64,000 bases of DNA from Paraburkholderia phytofirmans OLGA172 (GCF_001634365.1 NZ_CP014579.1:2356001-2420000); one strand, 5' to 3'. Counted from the stretch's first letter, positions 28,583 through 37,289 are shown. Made by a program: numbers and translations. Notes: generated from the sequence alone by a model not told the origin.

Positions 28583-29024
28583 CGCACGGCGAAACGGCGA
28601 AGTTCCGGAGAGGTAAGTCGGCCCAACTCATCGCGGTGGCCGGCAAATCCGACGGGTAGCAAACTACGTGAGGCAACAGATCAGCGCGAGTTGCAATTCT
28701 GATGAGTCAATGCGCGCCCGGACACTGTAATTGTCGCCCTCCATGCTGGACTTTTGGAGCCTTGCCGTGCGGGTCTCAGGAAGATTTCGAGTGCAGCAAT
28801 CTGCTGCATTTCGATGCGCGCAAGCTGGAAAAGGTATCCGTACCCCCGGCCGATATTAGCGTTTTGTGCTGCGTCGCAAGATTCAGAGTCCCGAGCGTGT
28901 GCCGACGGACTCATGTCGGTAGAGTCGAGATGTGGGTGCGACACGTGTCGCCGTCAGCCGCGCGTTATGCGGCATGCTGTAGATGGTAAAGCTCTGTTTT
29001 GCCTTGTCACATTCAGCAGTCGAA
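28583..29024. other. Region before the first group II intron
   Basis: No gene is recognised. The true 5' end of the intron probably lies in the last part of this stretch and could not be set. Confidence 0.4.
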
Positions 29025-29826
29025 GTTTGGAGGTTGAAGCCGTGACCTGTTGTACGACCAACAGTTGCCTACCTGGACATGCGCGACGGGAGACCGTCGG
29101 GTGTGAAGCTCCGGGGACAAAGTACCCTTCCGACGGACGGTCCACCTTGGTGACAAGGAACCGACACTGCGAGCAGCGACGCGGTATAGGGACGAGGCAA
29201 GTTCCGCATGCGCAACTTAAGTGAACTGCCGATAAACCTCGTCACGACTGATGGGCCAAAGCTGCTGTCAGGCCCTGACCAAACGGTGCGTAGCAGGTTG
29301 CTCCCTTCCACATTGGGTGCACGTCGTCATCATCGCTACCGAGGAAGAGGCGGGCGCTAAACGGATAGATTCGGGAACAATCGAATCGGCAAGACTGGGA
29401 ACGTGGTAAGCCCGATTCATCGCCTTGATTCCGGAACACAGCCATCAAGGCAGGCAAACCGTGAGGAGCGCTGTTGACGAAGCGGGTGTGAGAACGCGGA
29501 GAAAGCGAATGGCGGCCTGTAACGGGCTGCATAGAGGTTCAAGATTTGCCTCGACCTGAAAGGGTGCAGACTTCCGTGTGGTGCAGCTGTCGCAGGTCCA
29601 CTTTTTAGATTCGCCGTGGGGCAGCTTGAGAGAGACCGGCTGTTTGCGGTTCAGCGCCCTCGTCTCAGCAATGAGATGAATCGACGAGGTGACGCGTGCG
29701 AAGGGCTTGTGCAGATTGACAAGACCGGCGTCAGTGTGACGTTTCATGCTGTGCGCGAGCCGTGTGCGGCGAAAGTCGCATGCACGGTTCTTCGGGGGCC
29801 CTGCTGTCGAGAGGCAGTGGGGCTAC
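29025..29826 (+). mobile_element. Group II intron remnant without an ORF
   Basis: The plus strand carries sequence typical of a bacterial group II intron ribozyme: CAACTTAAGTGAACTGCCGATAAACC-like text near 29210-29240, GAATCGGCAAGACTGGGAACGTGG near 29384-29408, and a complete domain V at 29757-29790 (GAGCCGTGTGCGGC, GAAA loop, GTCGCATGCACGGTTC), followed by a domain VI-like hairpin ending CTACC at about 29826. The space between domains I-III and V is only about 250 bases and has no reverse transcriptase, so the intron either lost its ORF or relies on another. The 5' boundary is approximate. Confidence 0.75.
29757..29790 (+). ncRNA. Group II intron domain V (first intron)
   Basis: The 34-base element folds as the catalytic domain V: GAGCCGTG pairs with the CACGGTTC end and a GAAA tetraloop caps it. 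It is intact by eye, with the AGC triad as GCC/AGC-type start. Confidence 0.85.
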
Positions 29827-29928
29827 CCTCTCGCGGTCGCATTAGGTTCGGTTTGTCTGTTGCCGCCCCTTTCGTTTGGCGGTGCCCGAATAACCTAGCC
29901 CTAACCCCGTTTCCACACCCCGCTCATC

Positions 29929-29961
29929 GAACCCAGCGTGCAGATCTCCCGCACTGGGCTC
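29929..29961 (-). ncRNA. Group II intron domain V (second intron)
   Basis: On the minus strand the sequence GAGCCCAGTGCGGG, AGAT, CTGCACGCTGGGTTC forms a domain V hairpin just after the reverse transcriptase gene. Its sequence differs from that of the first intron, so the two introns belong to different subgroups. Confidence 0.82.
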
Positions 29962-29981
29962 TCGGACAAGACATCACGCCT

Positions 29982-31370
29982 TCACACACGCCAGGCTACG
30001 CCCCCGCGGGCGCTCAGACGTACGAGCCCGAAGTGCCCGTAGAGGTGCGGGAGTGGATAGCCCCCGCCCCTGCGTCGCCTGAGCTTATGCTTGTTGCGTA
30101 GCCACCGGCGCAACCGCGTCGCGGTGTAGCTGTCGAGCGCGCGATATGCGCGGCTAACGCTCCCTACCTGGAAGTAGTTCGCCCAGCCGCGTAACGAACG
30201 GTTCAACTTGCCCACCATCGCCGTGGTCTCTTGCCATGCCGTCTTAAGGGCAGTCAGCGCATGAATCTTTTCGACCATGCGCCGGATACTCTTCTTCGAC
30301 GGGCGCAAACCCATACGGGCCTGACCAGTTGTCGCTGAGTACATTCGCCCAAACGTAAAACCCAGGAAGTCGAATTCGCCTTCCGGCACCGAACAGATTT
30401 GTGTCTTTTCCTCGTTGACCGTCAGCTTCAGCTTGCCCATGATCGCGCGCAGTTGCGACAACGCTTTCTCAGCGTTACCTCGCTTGCACAGGATCACCAG
30501 ATCGTCCGCGTAGGTCACGATTCGACTGCCAAGACTGCGCTCAAGCCCGAGCTTCTTCCATGCCAACACAAACCGGCGCATATAAATATTCGCGAGTAAT
30601 GGTGAGATGGGTGAGCCTTGCGGAATGCCGCGCCTGCTGTCCCTGGCCTCAGTCGTCCGCATCTTCCGACCACGGTTATCGGTTTCTTCAACGGAGCACT
30701 CCAACCACATCCTGATCAGATGCAGAACGCGCCGGTCAACGATGCGTCGCGCCAGCGACAACATCAGTTCGGCGTGGGGAATACTTCCGAAGTAGTCCGC
30801 GAGGTCGGCGTCAACAACGTCCGTGTGACCGCGAAACAGCAGTTCTTCCACCTCGACCGCCGCTTGCTGCGCGTTGCGGCCCGGCCGGTAGGCGTACTGC
30901 TCGGGTGGAAGGTCGGCTTCGAAGATCGGTTCGAGCACCAGCATCGCTGCTGTCATGCACACCCGGTCTCGCAAGGTCGAGATGCCCAGTGGCCTCAGCT
31001 TGCCATTGGCCTTCGGGATAAACACTCTTCTGATAGGGTCCGGCCGGTAACTCTCCTGCCTGAGCGCAAGCGCCAGTTCGCCGAGCCACTTCTGTACCCC
31101 ATACGCCTCGACCTCCGCGAAGTCTTGCCGATCGACACCCGGCGCGCCCTTATTCGAGCGACACTGGGCGTACGCATGTGCCAGCACATCCTCGCGATAG
31201 ATCTTGTCGTACAAGGCATAAAAGCGATACCCGGCTGCTGCCTTCGCTTTCGCGTGTAACGCCATCTGCAGCTTCTGAACACGAATCGGAGTTGATAGGT
31301 TGCCCAATCTCCACGTCCTCACTACGTATTGCGTCTGTCTTGAACTGAGGCCCCTTCCCTCCACCGGCAT
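29982..31370 (-). CDS. Group II intron reverse transcriptase/maturase
   Basis: The 462-residue intron-encoded protein has the reverse transcriptase blocks ([61 protein letters not shown], and the catalytic [11 protein letters not shown]) and the X/maturase domain ([17 protein letters not shown]). No HNH endonuclease is present at the C-terminus, so insertion would depend on replication or nicked targets. The protein assists splicing and reverse transcribes the intron. The ATG at 31370 is used by related proteins; 31265 is a later option. It appears intact. Confidence 0.93.
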   Translation of the reverse strand: MPVEGRGLSSRQTQYVVRTWRLGNLSTPIRVQKLQMALHAKAKAAAGYRFYALYDKIYREDVLAHAYAQCRSNKGAPGVDRQDFAEVEAYGVQKWLGELALALRQESYRPDPIRRVFIPKANGKLRPLGISTLRDRVCMTAAMLVLEPIFEADLPPEQYAYRPGRNAQQAAVEVEELLFRGHTDVVDADLADYFGSIPHAELMLSLARRIVDRRVLHLIRMWLECSVEETDNRGRKMRTTEARDSRRGIPQGSPISPLLANIYMRRFVLAWKKLGLERSLGSRIVTYADDLVILCKRGNAEKALSQLRAIMGKLKLTVNEEKTQICSVPEGEFDFLGFTFGRMYSATTGQARMGLRPSKKSIRRMVEKIHALTALKTAWQETTAMVGKLNRSLRGWANYFQVGSVSRAYRALDSYTATRLRRWLRNKHKLRRRRGGGYPLPHLYGHFGLVRLSARGGVAWRV

Positions 31371-31801
31371 TACACCAGCTTCATCGGTATTACGGGCCTC
31401 TCCGTCACCCCAAGGCGCCCGGCCTGTCCCTCACGGGCGTCCGGTTGCTCATCCCTGAACACGCCAGGGGGCTTCCCGTGTTGCGTGCGCTTTCCTTGTG
31501 TACATGCTGTCGCCACTACCCCGGCGCAGCGACTGGCGGCACTGCTTCGCTCATCCATCCAGTCGTATCAGCCTTCCCCGAAAGGGTCGCCGGGTCGGCC
31601 TGCGCATCGGCATTTTCGAGGCTTGCTCAGCGTTCACTCACGTTACGGCCTGCACACTCGCGCTGTCACCAATTCGTGACACGCTTACCCGAAGGCTTCA
31701 GCCATTTCGTTACCTCCATGACTGCTCCGGTTGCTTCCGGCTGGAGCGGTTGCCGGACGGGACTTACACCCGCTGGAAAGCGCCGCCTTTTCACGGCGCA
31801 C

Positions 31802-32165
31802 ACCCGCTTCCGCCGTTAGGTCCGACGTTGTCCTGATGGCCGTTTTCACGCGTACAAGGGTCGGCCAAAGCCTTCGTTCGAGCATCGGCTGTCGGTATGT
31901 ACGGCTAGCGTAGACTGCGCCGATGTCCAAACAGATAGAGTACCTCAGCGCCACCCTTTCTCTTAGGCTCCGGCGCGTGTCAATGCCTGTAGTCGACGCG
32001 CCTCCACCAACGCCTGATGGTTTTGGCAAGCTTGTAGCAGACCCGAGCGAGGCGCGATCGGGAGAGCACGTAAAAGGGGATGAGTTTCTGGAACGACCGC
32101 TGACTGAAACGAAAATCGAAGTGCTTGTTGACTGCCTGATCCGCGACCCCGCTCCGGAAGAGGCG
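31802..32165. other. Spacer between intron and oxygenase gene
   Basis: A plus frame continuous with the oxygenase begins at 31923 but its 81 extra codons do not look like this family; they probably are not translated. On the minus strand, 31802-31970 reads RRLWPTLVRVKTAIRTTSDLTAEAG, a piece of an unidentified protein interrupted by the intron. Confidence 0.4.
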
Positions 32166-32801
32166 ATGAATGTCTCGGTGAATTCTCGATCCAGCGAATT
32201 CGACATCGCGACGACTGCGCTCGCCGGCAATGGCTGGTGTGTCGTGCCGAACTTTTTGTCGCGGACCCAGACGCAGGCCTTGTCGACCGAATGCATGGAC
32301 ATGCACGACGCGCAGCTGTTGACGCCAGCCCGTGTAGGGGCCGATCGCGCTGCCACGCTTTTGCGCGGCGATAGCACGCGCTGGTTCCAACCTGAGGCGC
32401 TGAGCACGCGGCAGCAGGCGTTCGCCGATCGCATCGAAGCGCTACGGATTGCGCTCAACCGCGACCTGTTTCTCGGCCTGGTCGATAGCGAATCGCACTA
32501 CGCGGTATATCGGCCAGGCGCCGGATATGCACGCCACCTCGACTGCCTGCGTAACAACGACAGTCGCGTGATCTCCGCCGTGTTCTACCTCAACGAAGGG
32601 TGGCGGGACACCGAGGGCGGCGCACTGCGGCTCTACCTTGCCGATCAGTCGCATCACGACGTCTTTCCGCGCGCAGGAACGCTGCTGTTGTTTCTTTCGG
32701 CACAGTTTGAACACGAGGTGCTGCCCGCCACGCGCGATCGCATGAGCATCGCATGCTGGATGATGCAGCGGATGCACGCCGAGGCGCGTGCGCAGCTGTG
32801 A
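32166..32801 (+). CDS. 2-oxoglutarate/Fe(II)-dependent oxygenase
   Basis: The 211-residue product has the prolyl-4-hydroxylase-like jelly roll: iron ligands His124 and Asp126 in YARHLDCLR, third ligand His183 in AQFEHEVLP, and the 2-oxoglutarate-binding Arg192 in RDRMSIACW. Between them is VISAVFYLNEGW, as in bacterial SM-20/EGL-9-like oxygenases. It uses O2 and 2-oxoglutarate to hydroxylate an unknown, possibly protein, substrate. I chose the ATG at 32166 where family-like sequence starts; the frame is open from 31923. Confidence 0.85.
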   Translation: MNVSVNSRSSEFDIATTALAGNGWCVVPNFLSRTQTQALSTECMDMHDAQLLTPARVGADRAATLLRGDSTRWFQPEALSTRQQAFADRIEALRIALNRDLFLGLVDSESHYAVYRPGAGYARHLDCLRNNDSRVISAVFYLNEGWRDTEGGALRLYLADQSHHDVFPRAGTLLLFLSAQFEHEVLPATRDRMSIACWMMQRMHAEARAQL

Positions 32802-33200
32802 CTAACGTTCGTGATCACGACCTTGCGGATCAGGTTGACAATCAGTCGTCGGATTTCGTGAGTGTCCATATCGGCACGCTGCCAATGGGATACGCGCGAA
32901 GCCAACGAGGGGTGACGACATTGCACAACTGCCGATAGCTACGGTGCGGGGAACCGTCTACGACGGAAACTTGCCATATACTGACTTGCGACGACCCGAT
33001 CGATCCCAAATGTCCGCGGCCGTGGACGAGGCGACGTTCGGGTGTCCGTTGAATGCATTGGACGAATGGCTGAAGTTGGCCGCCTGCTGTCCCACGTAGA
33101 GGCTGTAGCCGGCTGCTGGCTACCCGCTCTCGCCCCGAGCGCTGGCTAATCAAACCTCGGAATTTGTGCGAGTGACAGGTCAGCTCGTCTTATTTAGCTG

Positions 33201-33320
33201 GTGACATATTTAATTTGCGGCGCCCAAACGCCTGACCAGCAAGGCTCGACCGATACGCGAACGTCGCATCGTCGTGAGGTGACACTTTTAATTTCGCAAC
33301 GATGACAGTTTTAATGTGTT
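33201..33320. repeat. Three related direct repeats (TGACA..TTTTAAT)
   Basis: GTGACATATTTAATTTGCGG at 33201, GTGACACTTTTAATTTCGCA at 33279 and ATGACAGTTTTAATGTGTTC at 33302 share the core TGACANNTTTAAT. Multiple short direct repeats at an end are typical of IS21-type elements. A similar word, ATCACTTTTAATTTTGCGG, occurs at about 37709. Confidence 0.65.
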
Positions 33321-33571
33321 CTACGAGTGCGCACCATCCCCTTGACTGGCTGCAGGATTCCGATGACGCCGCAAGGTAAGTACGCAACTGGGACCGGGTG
33401 CTCATCACGGGTCGTGAATACAATCCGGCGGTTCGCGTTGAAGAGGGCCGAGACGGATGTGATGTGCTGCTGCGGGGTCGACTGTGCCACCTGAAGCCAC
33501 GGACGACTATAACTATACATTCAGCGTCCTTCAGTTCGAGTGGGTTAGTGCTTGTCGTGCTGTAGCTCACG

Positions 33572-33598
33572 AAAAAAGCCCTCCGAACATCGGAGGGC
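33572..33598 (-). terminator. Strong rho-independent terminator, orphan
   Basis: GCCCTCCGA at 33578-33586 pairs perfectly with TCGGAGGGC at 33590-33598 around a 3-base loop, and on the minus strand six T follow (A run at 33572-33577). No intact gene lies just upstream on that strand. Confidence 0.88.
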
Positions 33599-33799
33599 AG
33601 AACGTCCTGGGGGGGCGCTCTGCGGTAAGTTCAGAGCGAAGGACGTAGCCATCATGGGGCATCATTCAGGTCGGCTTTTCAAGTGGGGGCATTCCCCATT
33701 CAGAAACCTGCAGCCTGGTGTCGCTCGTACTGAAGGGGATACGTTAAATGCGTAACAAAGATCAAGATCGGATCGCTATCGGACCCGACCGGGTGGCCG

Positions 33800-34122
33800 A
33801 CGGTTATGCAACATAAAACGCAACGCCCAGTCCAGTTCGAAATCACTGAGCAAACACGTGATAGCGTGGAAGCCCGGGGCAAGGCGGCGAGGCTGGTGAC
33901 AGCAGACTTTCTCTTTCGTCGCCGCATTCACAGTTCGCCTCATCTCTCGATCAGGCAGTATGCACGTCTCGTCCACTCCTGGATTGCGTCGACCCGGCTC
34001 GATGGCACCGCGTACGGAAGACACACCATGCGTCGGACCAAGGCATCACTGATCTACCGGCGCACGAAGAACCTGTGGGCGTTACAACTGCCAGTCGGTC
34101 ACACCAGACTGGACTATCTCCC
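33800..34122 (+). pseudogene. Tyrosine recombinase/integrase, C-terminal fragment
   Basis: The plus frame reads MQHKTQRPVQFEITEQTRDSVEA, then DFLFRRRIHSSPHLSIRQYARLVHSWI and YGRHTMRRTKASLIYRRTKNLWALQLPVGHTRLD. These are the catalytic-domain pieces of a phage-type integrase, including the HxxR box (HTMRR) and the second histidine (GHTRL). The first catalytic Arg region is missing upstream and the tyrosine nucleophile is lost after a frameshift near 34110. Confidence 0.8.
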
Positions 34123-34214
34123 GCTCGGAACTATGTCCCGCCGGGCACGAGACCGATGGCACAATCGCAGCTGGCCGTGCGCAGCGCGGGACATAGGCTC
34201 GGACTACAAGCCCT

Positions 34215-34364
34215 TCAGGGACGCCAGCAATCGGTCCCCCGGCCGATACCGCCCGAGGCCGTACCTTTGGGGGGTATCGGCCTGTCGAGAGCCTCCTGCT
34301 TCAACGTGGGATTGGCGTCCCGGTAAACCTGTGTTGTTTCTATCGATTCGTGACCGAGCCACAG
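34215..34364 (-). pseudogene. Second tyrosine recombinase, C-terminal fragment
   Basis: On the minus strand LWLGHESIETTQVYRDANPTLKQEAL contains the second catalytic histidine (GHE) and the tyrosine nucleophile (TQVYRDA) of an XerC-like recombinase, followed by the usual Lys/Glu-rich tail. Everything before LWLGHES is unrelated. It belongs to a different recombinase family from the plus-strand fragment next to it. Confidence 0.75.
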
Positions 34365-34950
34365 CCGATTCCCGAGAGTCACGTGGTATCGAACGTCGAT
34401 TCTAGCGTTTGCCGAGCAGCAGCATCGACCGCGCCGAACCGTGTATTGATTGCGGACATGGAAGGACCTGTCTCTGGCATTCGTGGCGCGGTACCGATCA
34501 GTCATGACAGCGCGCAGGTCCTGGATGCCCAGGACGCTCATCTTCAATACCGCCGTTCCTGCGTTTTGCGAAACGTTGGCATCCACTTTTTCCGGCCGGT
34601 CTCAACCTTGGGGACGAAGGCTCGTCGCTGATTGGTCGTCGCTTTGGTGACGCGCATCGCCGAGAGGCAGAGCCGGTCTGAGCCAGCAAGCGCGACCGAA
34701 AGGATTCATTTTCATGCTGCTTTGCGGTATAAAAAAGGTCGCTCATCGAAGGGTGGATGGCGGCCTGAACGCATGTCTCAGGAGCCACTGTCGGCCCTGA
34801 AGACAGTCATACTGCGAGGGCAACAAATCTGTTTGTACGGTATTGGGCGCGTTCATCGGCCAGATCTAAGCGTAACCTCAATCCCTCTACCACATAGACG
34901 ATGGCGGCATGTTGCCCGTGCCGCGAATGGCGCGGCAGTCTATCGCGGCG
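34365..34950. other. No gene recognised; carries the first copy of a promoter-like cassette
   Basis: A minus frame starting at 34746 (MSDLFYTAKQHENESF) has no ribosome site and is doubtful. The cassette at 34783-34862 is listed separately. Confidence 0.4.
34783..34862 (-). promoter_or_regulatory. Promoter-like cassette, copy 1
   Basis: On the minus strand the element reads ACCGTACAAACAGAT, then 15 bases, then TATGAC, which resembles a -10 box. The same arrangement recurs at 35170-35255. No clear gene follows this copy. Confidence 0.45.
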
Positions 34951-35112
34951 TCACTCCTTCGCGGCGGCGCCAGAGATCCGCTTAGCGTGCGGTGTGGTCA
35001 GTCTATCGAGGCAGTTCAGAGTTACGAAGATGAGAAGCAGGGCAAGTACGACAAGCTGGCCAACCAGGAAAATCGGCACGGCAAATATGGCCCACAGCGT
35101 CAACCTGAGCAT
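34951..35112 (-). CDS. Small membrane protein of 53 residues
   Basis: The product begins MLRLTLWAIFAVPIFLVGQL and continues VVLALLLIFVTLNCLDRL, giving one long or two short membrane helices, then a basic tail (TTPHAKRISGAAAKE). GGGAGG lies five bases before the ATG, which is the main support. A promoter-like element lies about 90 bases upstream (copy 2 of the cassette). No family is recognised; it could be a stress-induced small membrane protein or a toxin-like peptide, but there is no evidence for either. Confidence 0.55.
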   Translation of the reverse strand: MLRLTLWAIFAVPIFLVGQLVVLALLLIFVTLNCLDRLTTPHAKRISGAAAKE

Positions 35113-35169
35113 CTCGCCTCCCTGGATTTTGCGATAGGTCGGCAGAAGCTGGCGGCGACCTTAACGGCT

Positions 35170-35255
35170 TGTTCAGAGGGCTCGTTGTCAGTCCCTAAAG
35201 CTATCATATCGCGACCCGTCAGATCTGTTTGTACGGTAGTGAACGCAGGCCGCCG
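35170..35255 (-). promoter_or_regulatory. Promoter-like cassette, copy 2, before the small membrane protein
   Basis: On the minus strand ACCGTACAAACAGAT is followed after 14 bases by TATGAT. The region matches copy 1 over about 70 bases, including sequence downstream of the TATGAT. It faces the 53-residue membrane protein gene, which makes a shared promoter or operator the simplest reading. Confidence 0.5.
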
Positions 35256-35468
35256 ACGGGCTGGGTGACGCGCCAGGTGTAGCGCTGACGCCCAGAGAGC
35301 GACCAACGGGGCCTGCGAATCCGTTGCAAGGCTGGAGGGTTGAGCGCGAAGTGTTGTCGAGTCAGGCCGAAGCTGGGGAGAAACGTCAAAGAACGGATGG
35401 CGAGGCGTGAGGGCGTGCCAATCGGGTGCCGGTCAGCTCCCGATAACGGGGGGCGATGTGATTATCAA
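35256..35468. other. No gene recognised
   Basis: This stretch has no clear reading frame. It could carry the promoter of the putative RNA ended by the terminators at 35469 and 35599. Confidence 0.35.
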
Positions 35469-35494
35469 GGGCTATGTCGAGCCCCCTTTTTTTT
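35469..35494 (+). terminator. Rho-independent terminator 1 of a tandem pair
   Basis: GGGCT at 35469-35473 pairs with AGCCC at 35480-35484 around a 6-base loop and is followed by a run of eight T. Confidence 0.7.
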
Positions 35495-35625
35495 ATTCTG
35501 CAAAGCAAAACGTTGGCGTCGCGGCTTCCTATGGCGCGTTGCCGCAAACTGTCAGTAAATACGGTTCGTACGGTGTGGTTCCCGCACGGCGTTTATGTAG
35601 CCCGTCCCCACGATGGGCTTTTTTT
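35495..35625 (+). ncRNA. Possible small RNA between two terminators
   Basis: The 130 bases between the two terminators have no convincing coding frame. A transcript that reads through, or starts after, terminator 1 would end at the strong terminator 2 (35599-35625). There is no family match, so this is only a candidate. Confidence 0.3.
35599..35625 (+). terminator. Rho-independent terminator 2 of a tandem pair
   Basis: AGCCCGTC at 35599-35606 pairs with GATGGGCT at 35612-35619 (one G-T pair) around a 5-base loop, followed by seven T. Confidence 0.85.
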
Positions 35626-35643
35626 CGGCGCAGTTCTGCGGGT

Positions 35644-36085
35644 TCAGCAAGGGTTCGCGTATTCAGACCTGTCAATAAAAGCGGGGACGTCGCCGAGATC
35701 GAATGGATTCAACAACGGGGCCTCGCTTACGGCATGCCATCCAGCCGGCGATTTATGTGCGCGACCCGCATCGTGAACGCGAGCCCGTTCCGCAAAAAAC
35801 ACGCCGTCAAATGAGATGCCCTCCTCGAGACTGCTGCCCGACCACAGGATGAAGGGCAGATGGGCCAGTGTGTGCGTCGCCCTGAGTCTTTCGTGCGGTC
35901 GCGCCCCCGTCATCGCTGGCACGGTGTGGTCGGACAGCACCAGGTCGATGGTTTCAGCAAGCAGGTTTTGCCAAGCATTTTCCGCGCTGTGAGCCACCAG
36001 CACCGCGAAAGCCTTCCTGCTCCAGCAGCAGTCGGCACACATCGGTATATTCGGGCAGCTCATCGACCAGCAGCAGAGTCTTCAT
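35644..36085 (-). pseudogene. Response regulator receiver, frameshifted
   Basis: From the ATG at 36085 the frame reads MKTLLLVDELPEYTDVCRLLLEQEGF, a receiver N-terminus in which the usual Asp pair is Asp-Glu. After EGF the homology shifts to a second frame: AVLVAHSAENAWQNLLAETIDLVLSDHTVPAMTG (phospho-acceptor Asp in LVLSDHTVP), then LPFILWSGSS. The expected lysine after the last strand (FFAKP) reads FFAER, and what follows is not receiver-like, so a second lesion is likely. It is related to the intact receiver at 27.6 kb. Confidence 0.72.
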
Positions 36086-36354
36086 CCTGGTAACGCCCCC
36101 GCCCAAGAATACGGTTATATCCACAGCAAGACGCAAGGGGCGCTCCCGGCCCTTCTACCCTGCTACATCGCAACTGGCGGACGCCGCGACGATGATTGAC
36201 GGCCGTTCGGGCAACGCTGGGCTGCCGGCCGGTTGGTCAAACGTTACCCGAGCCCGTGTAATTTCGCCTGCGCAATGGGCTGCATTCCGTCGGACACCAT
36301 CGGTCGCTCCATCTGACCTAAAATAAGATCGGGTTCTTTAGCGCGGATCGGATC

Positions 36355-36597
36355 ATGCTGTTCCAGGGCATTACCGTTTATGAGGAAAGCGCGGGGCACT
36401 GGCGTTTCGTGCTGGCCTCCGGCGACCGGTGTATCACGCATCCGCTGCGTTTCGGTTCGCAGGAGCAGGCGCTTCAGGTCGCCCAGGCGTCGTTCGCGGG
36501 GACGCCCGCACGCGTGGTGCCATTTCGCTGCGAAGATCCAGCCCAAGCTTCCGACGCCGGCCGGATCGCCGGTCGCGCCGCCTACCCTGATCGCTAG
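36355..36597 (+). CDS. Small hypothetical protein of 80 residues
   Basis: The product (MLFQGITVYEESAGHWRFVLASG, then CITHPLRFGSQEQALQVAQASFAG) has a plausible alternating pattern of strands and one helix, and good codon use for this genome. No family is recognised. The ribosome site is weak (GGATCGGATC). It lies 269 bases from the broken receiver gene on the opposite strand. Confidence 0.45.
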   Translation: MLFQGITVYEESAGHWRFVLASGDRCITHPLRFGSQEQALQVAQASFAGTPARVVPFRCEDPAQASDAGRIAGRAAYPDR

Positions 36598-36879
36598 CGC
36601 CAGCGCGCAGACGGACATTTCTCAGGACGCGGCTAACGTCAGGATGCAACGCGCCGGGCTGAGGGCCGGTCCCGAGCGTCGAAATAGATCCGCTCAAGTG
36701 ACAGCGCGATTCCGAAACGGGATGCCTGCTGCTGGCACGCGCGCGCCCCAGAATTCAAGCTGTCCATCGGGACTGACGAGAATGACTTCGCCGGCGCCGC
36801 CTGCCGGATACGCGTTGACCCGCCGGGCCAGATCCGGCTGCGGGTCCCGGTCAAGAAGCACCTTCAGTACAGATCGGGC

Positions 36880-37289
36880 ACGAAAGGCACCGGCTCATCC
36901 TGAAAGAGGAATTCCATCGCGCTGGCCCGGTGCAGCGGTTATTGCTGCGCTATACCCAGGCATTGATCACACAGATGGCCCAGACCGCCGTCTGCAACCG
37001 GCATCATTCGATCGACCAGCAATCGTGCCGCTGGCTGCTGCTCAGCATGGACCGCCTGCCGTCACACGAGCTGAAGATGACACAGGAACTGATCGCCAAC
37101 ATGCTTGGCGTGCGCAGATCCGGCGTGACGGAAGCGGCGCTGAAACTGCAGGACGCGGGGCTGATCCGCTACGGTCATGGCCACATCGAGGTGCTGGATC
37201 GACCGGGGCTCGGAAAGCGCGTGTGCGAATGCTACAGCGTGGTGAAACAGGAGTTCGACCGGTTGTTGCCTGACCTGAAGGCGATATAA
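36880..37289 (+). pseudogene. Crp/Fnr-family regulator, C-terminal part
   Basis: The frame reads LILKEEFHRAGPVQRLLLRYTQALITQMAQTAVCNRHHSIDQQSCRWLLLSMDRLP, then the winged helix MTQELIANMLGVRRSGVTEAALKLQDAGLIRYGHGHIEVLDRPGL. This is the dimer helix and DNA-binding domain of a Crp/Fnr regulator of the kind common in Burkholderia and rhizobia. The N-terminal cyclic-nucleotide-like domain is missing; the first in-frame start is GTG at 36930. Full-length relatives have about 230 residues. A truncated DNA-binding product of 119 residues could still be made. Confidence 0.75.

Larger units (their letters stand above)
29890..31801 (-). mobile_element. Group II intron with reverse transcriptase, apparently complete
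   Basis: On the minus strand the intron starts at 31801 with GTGCGCCG, followed by GCGGGTGTAAGTCCCGTCCGGC-type domain I sequence, the intron-encoded protein (31370-29982), domain V at 29961-29929 and a domain VI-like hairpin that ends at about 29890. Length is about 1.9 kb, normal for bacterial retrointrons. Its 3' end faces the 3' end of the first intron with about 60 bases between. The exact 3' boundary is approximate. The 5' exon reads CGGCGGAAGCGGGT. Confidence 0.8.
32802..33799. other. 1-kb stretch with terminal-repeat-like elements but no gene
   Basis: No gene is recognised. It contains three related direct repeats at 33201-33320 and a strong minus-strand terminator at 33572-33598, both listed separately. 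Confidence 0.45.

Noticed and set aside
31685..32458. A 257-codon minus-strand open frame
   Set aside because: It crosses the intron 5' end and lies antisense to the oxygenase; only a short stretch (RRLWPTLVRVKTAIRTTSD) resembles other proteins.
36380..37273. A 297-codon plus-strand open frame
   Set aside because: Arg/Pro/Ala-rich with no domain, and it overlaps the recognisable Crp/Fnr remnant in another frame.
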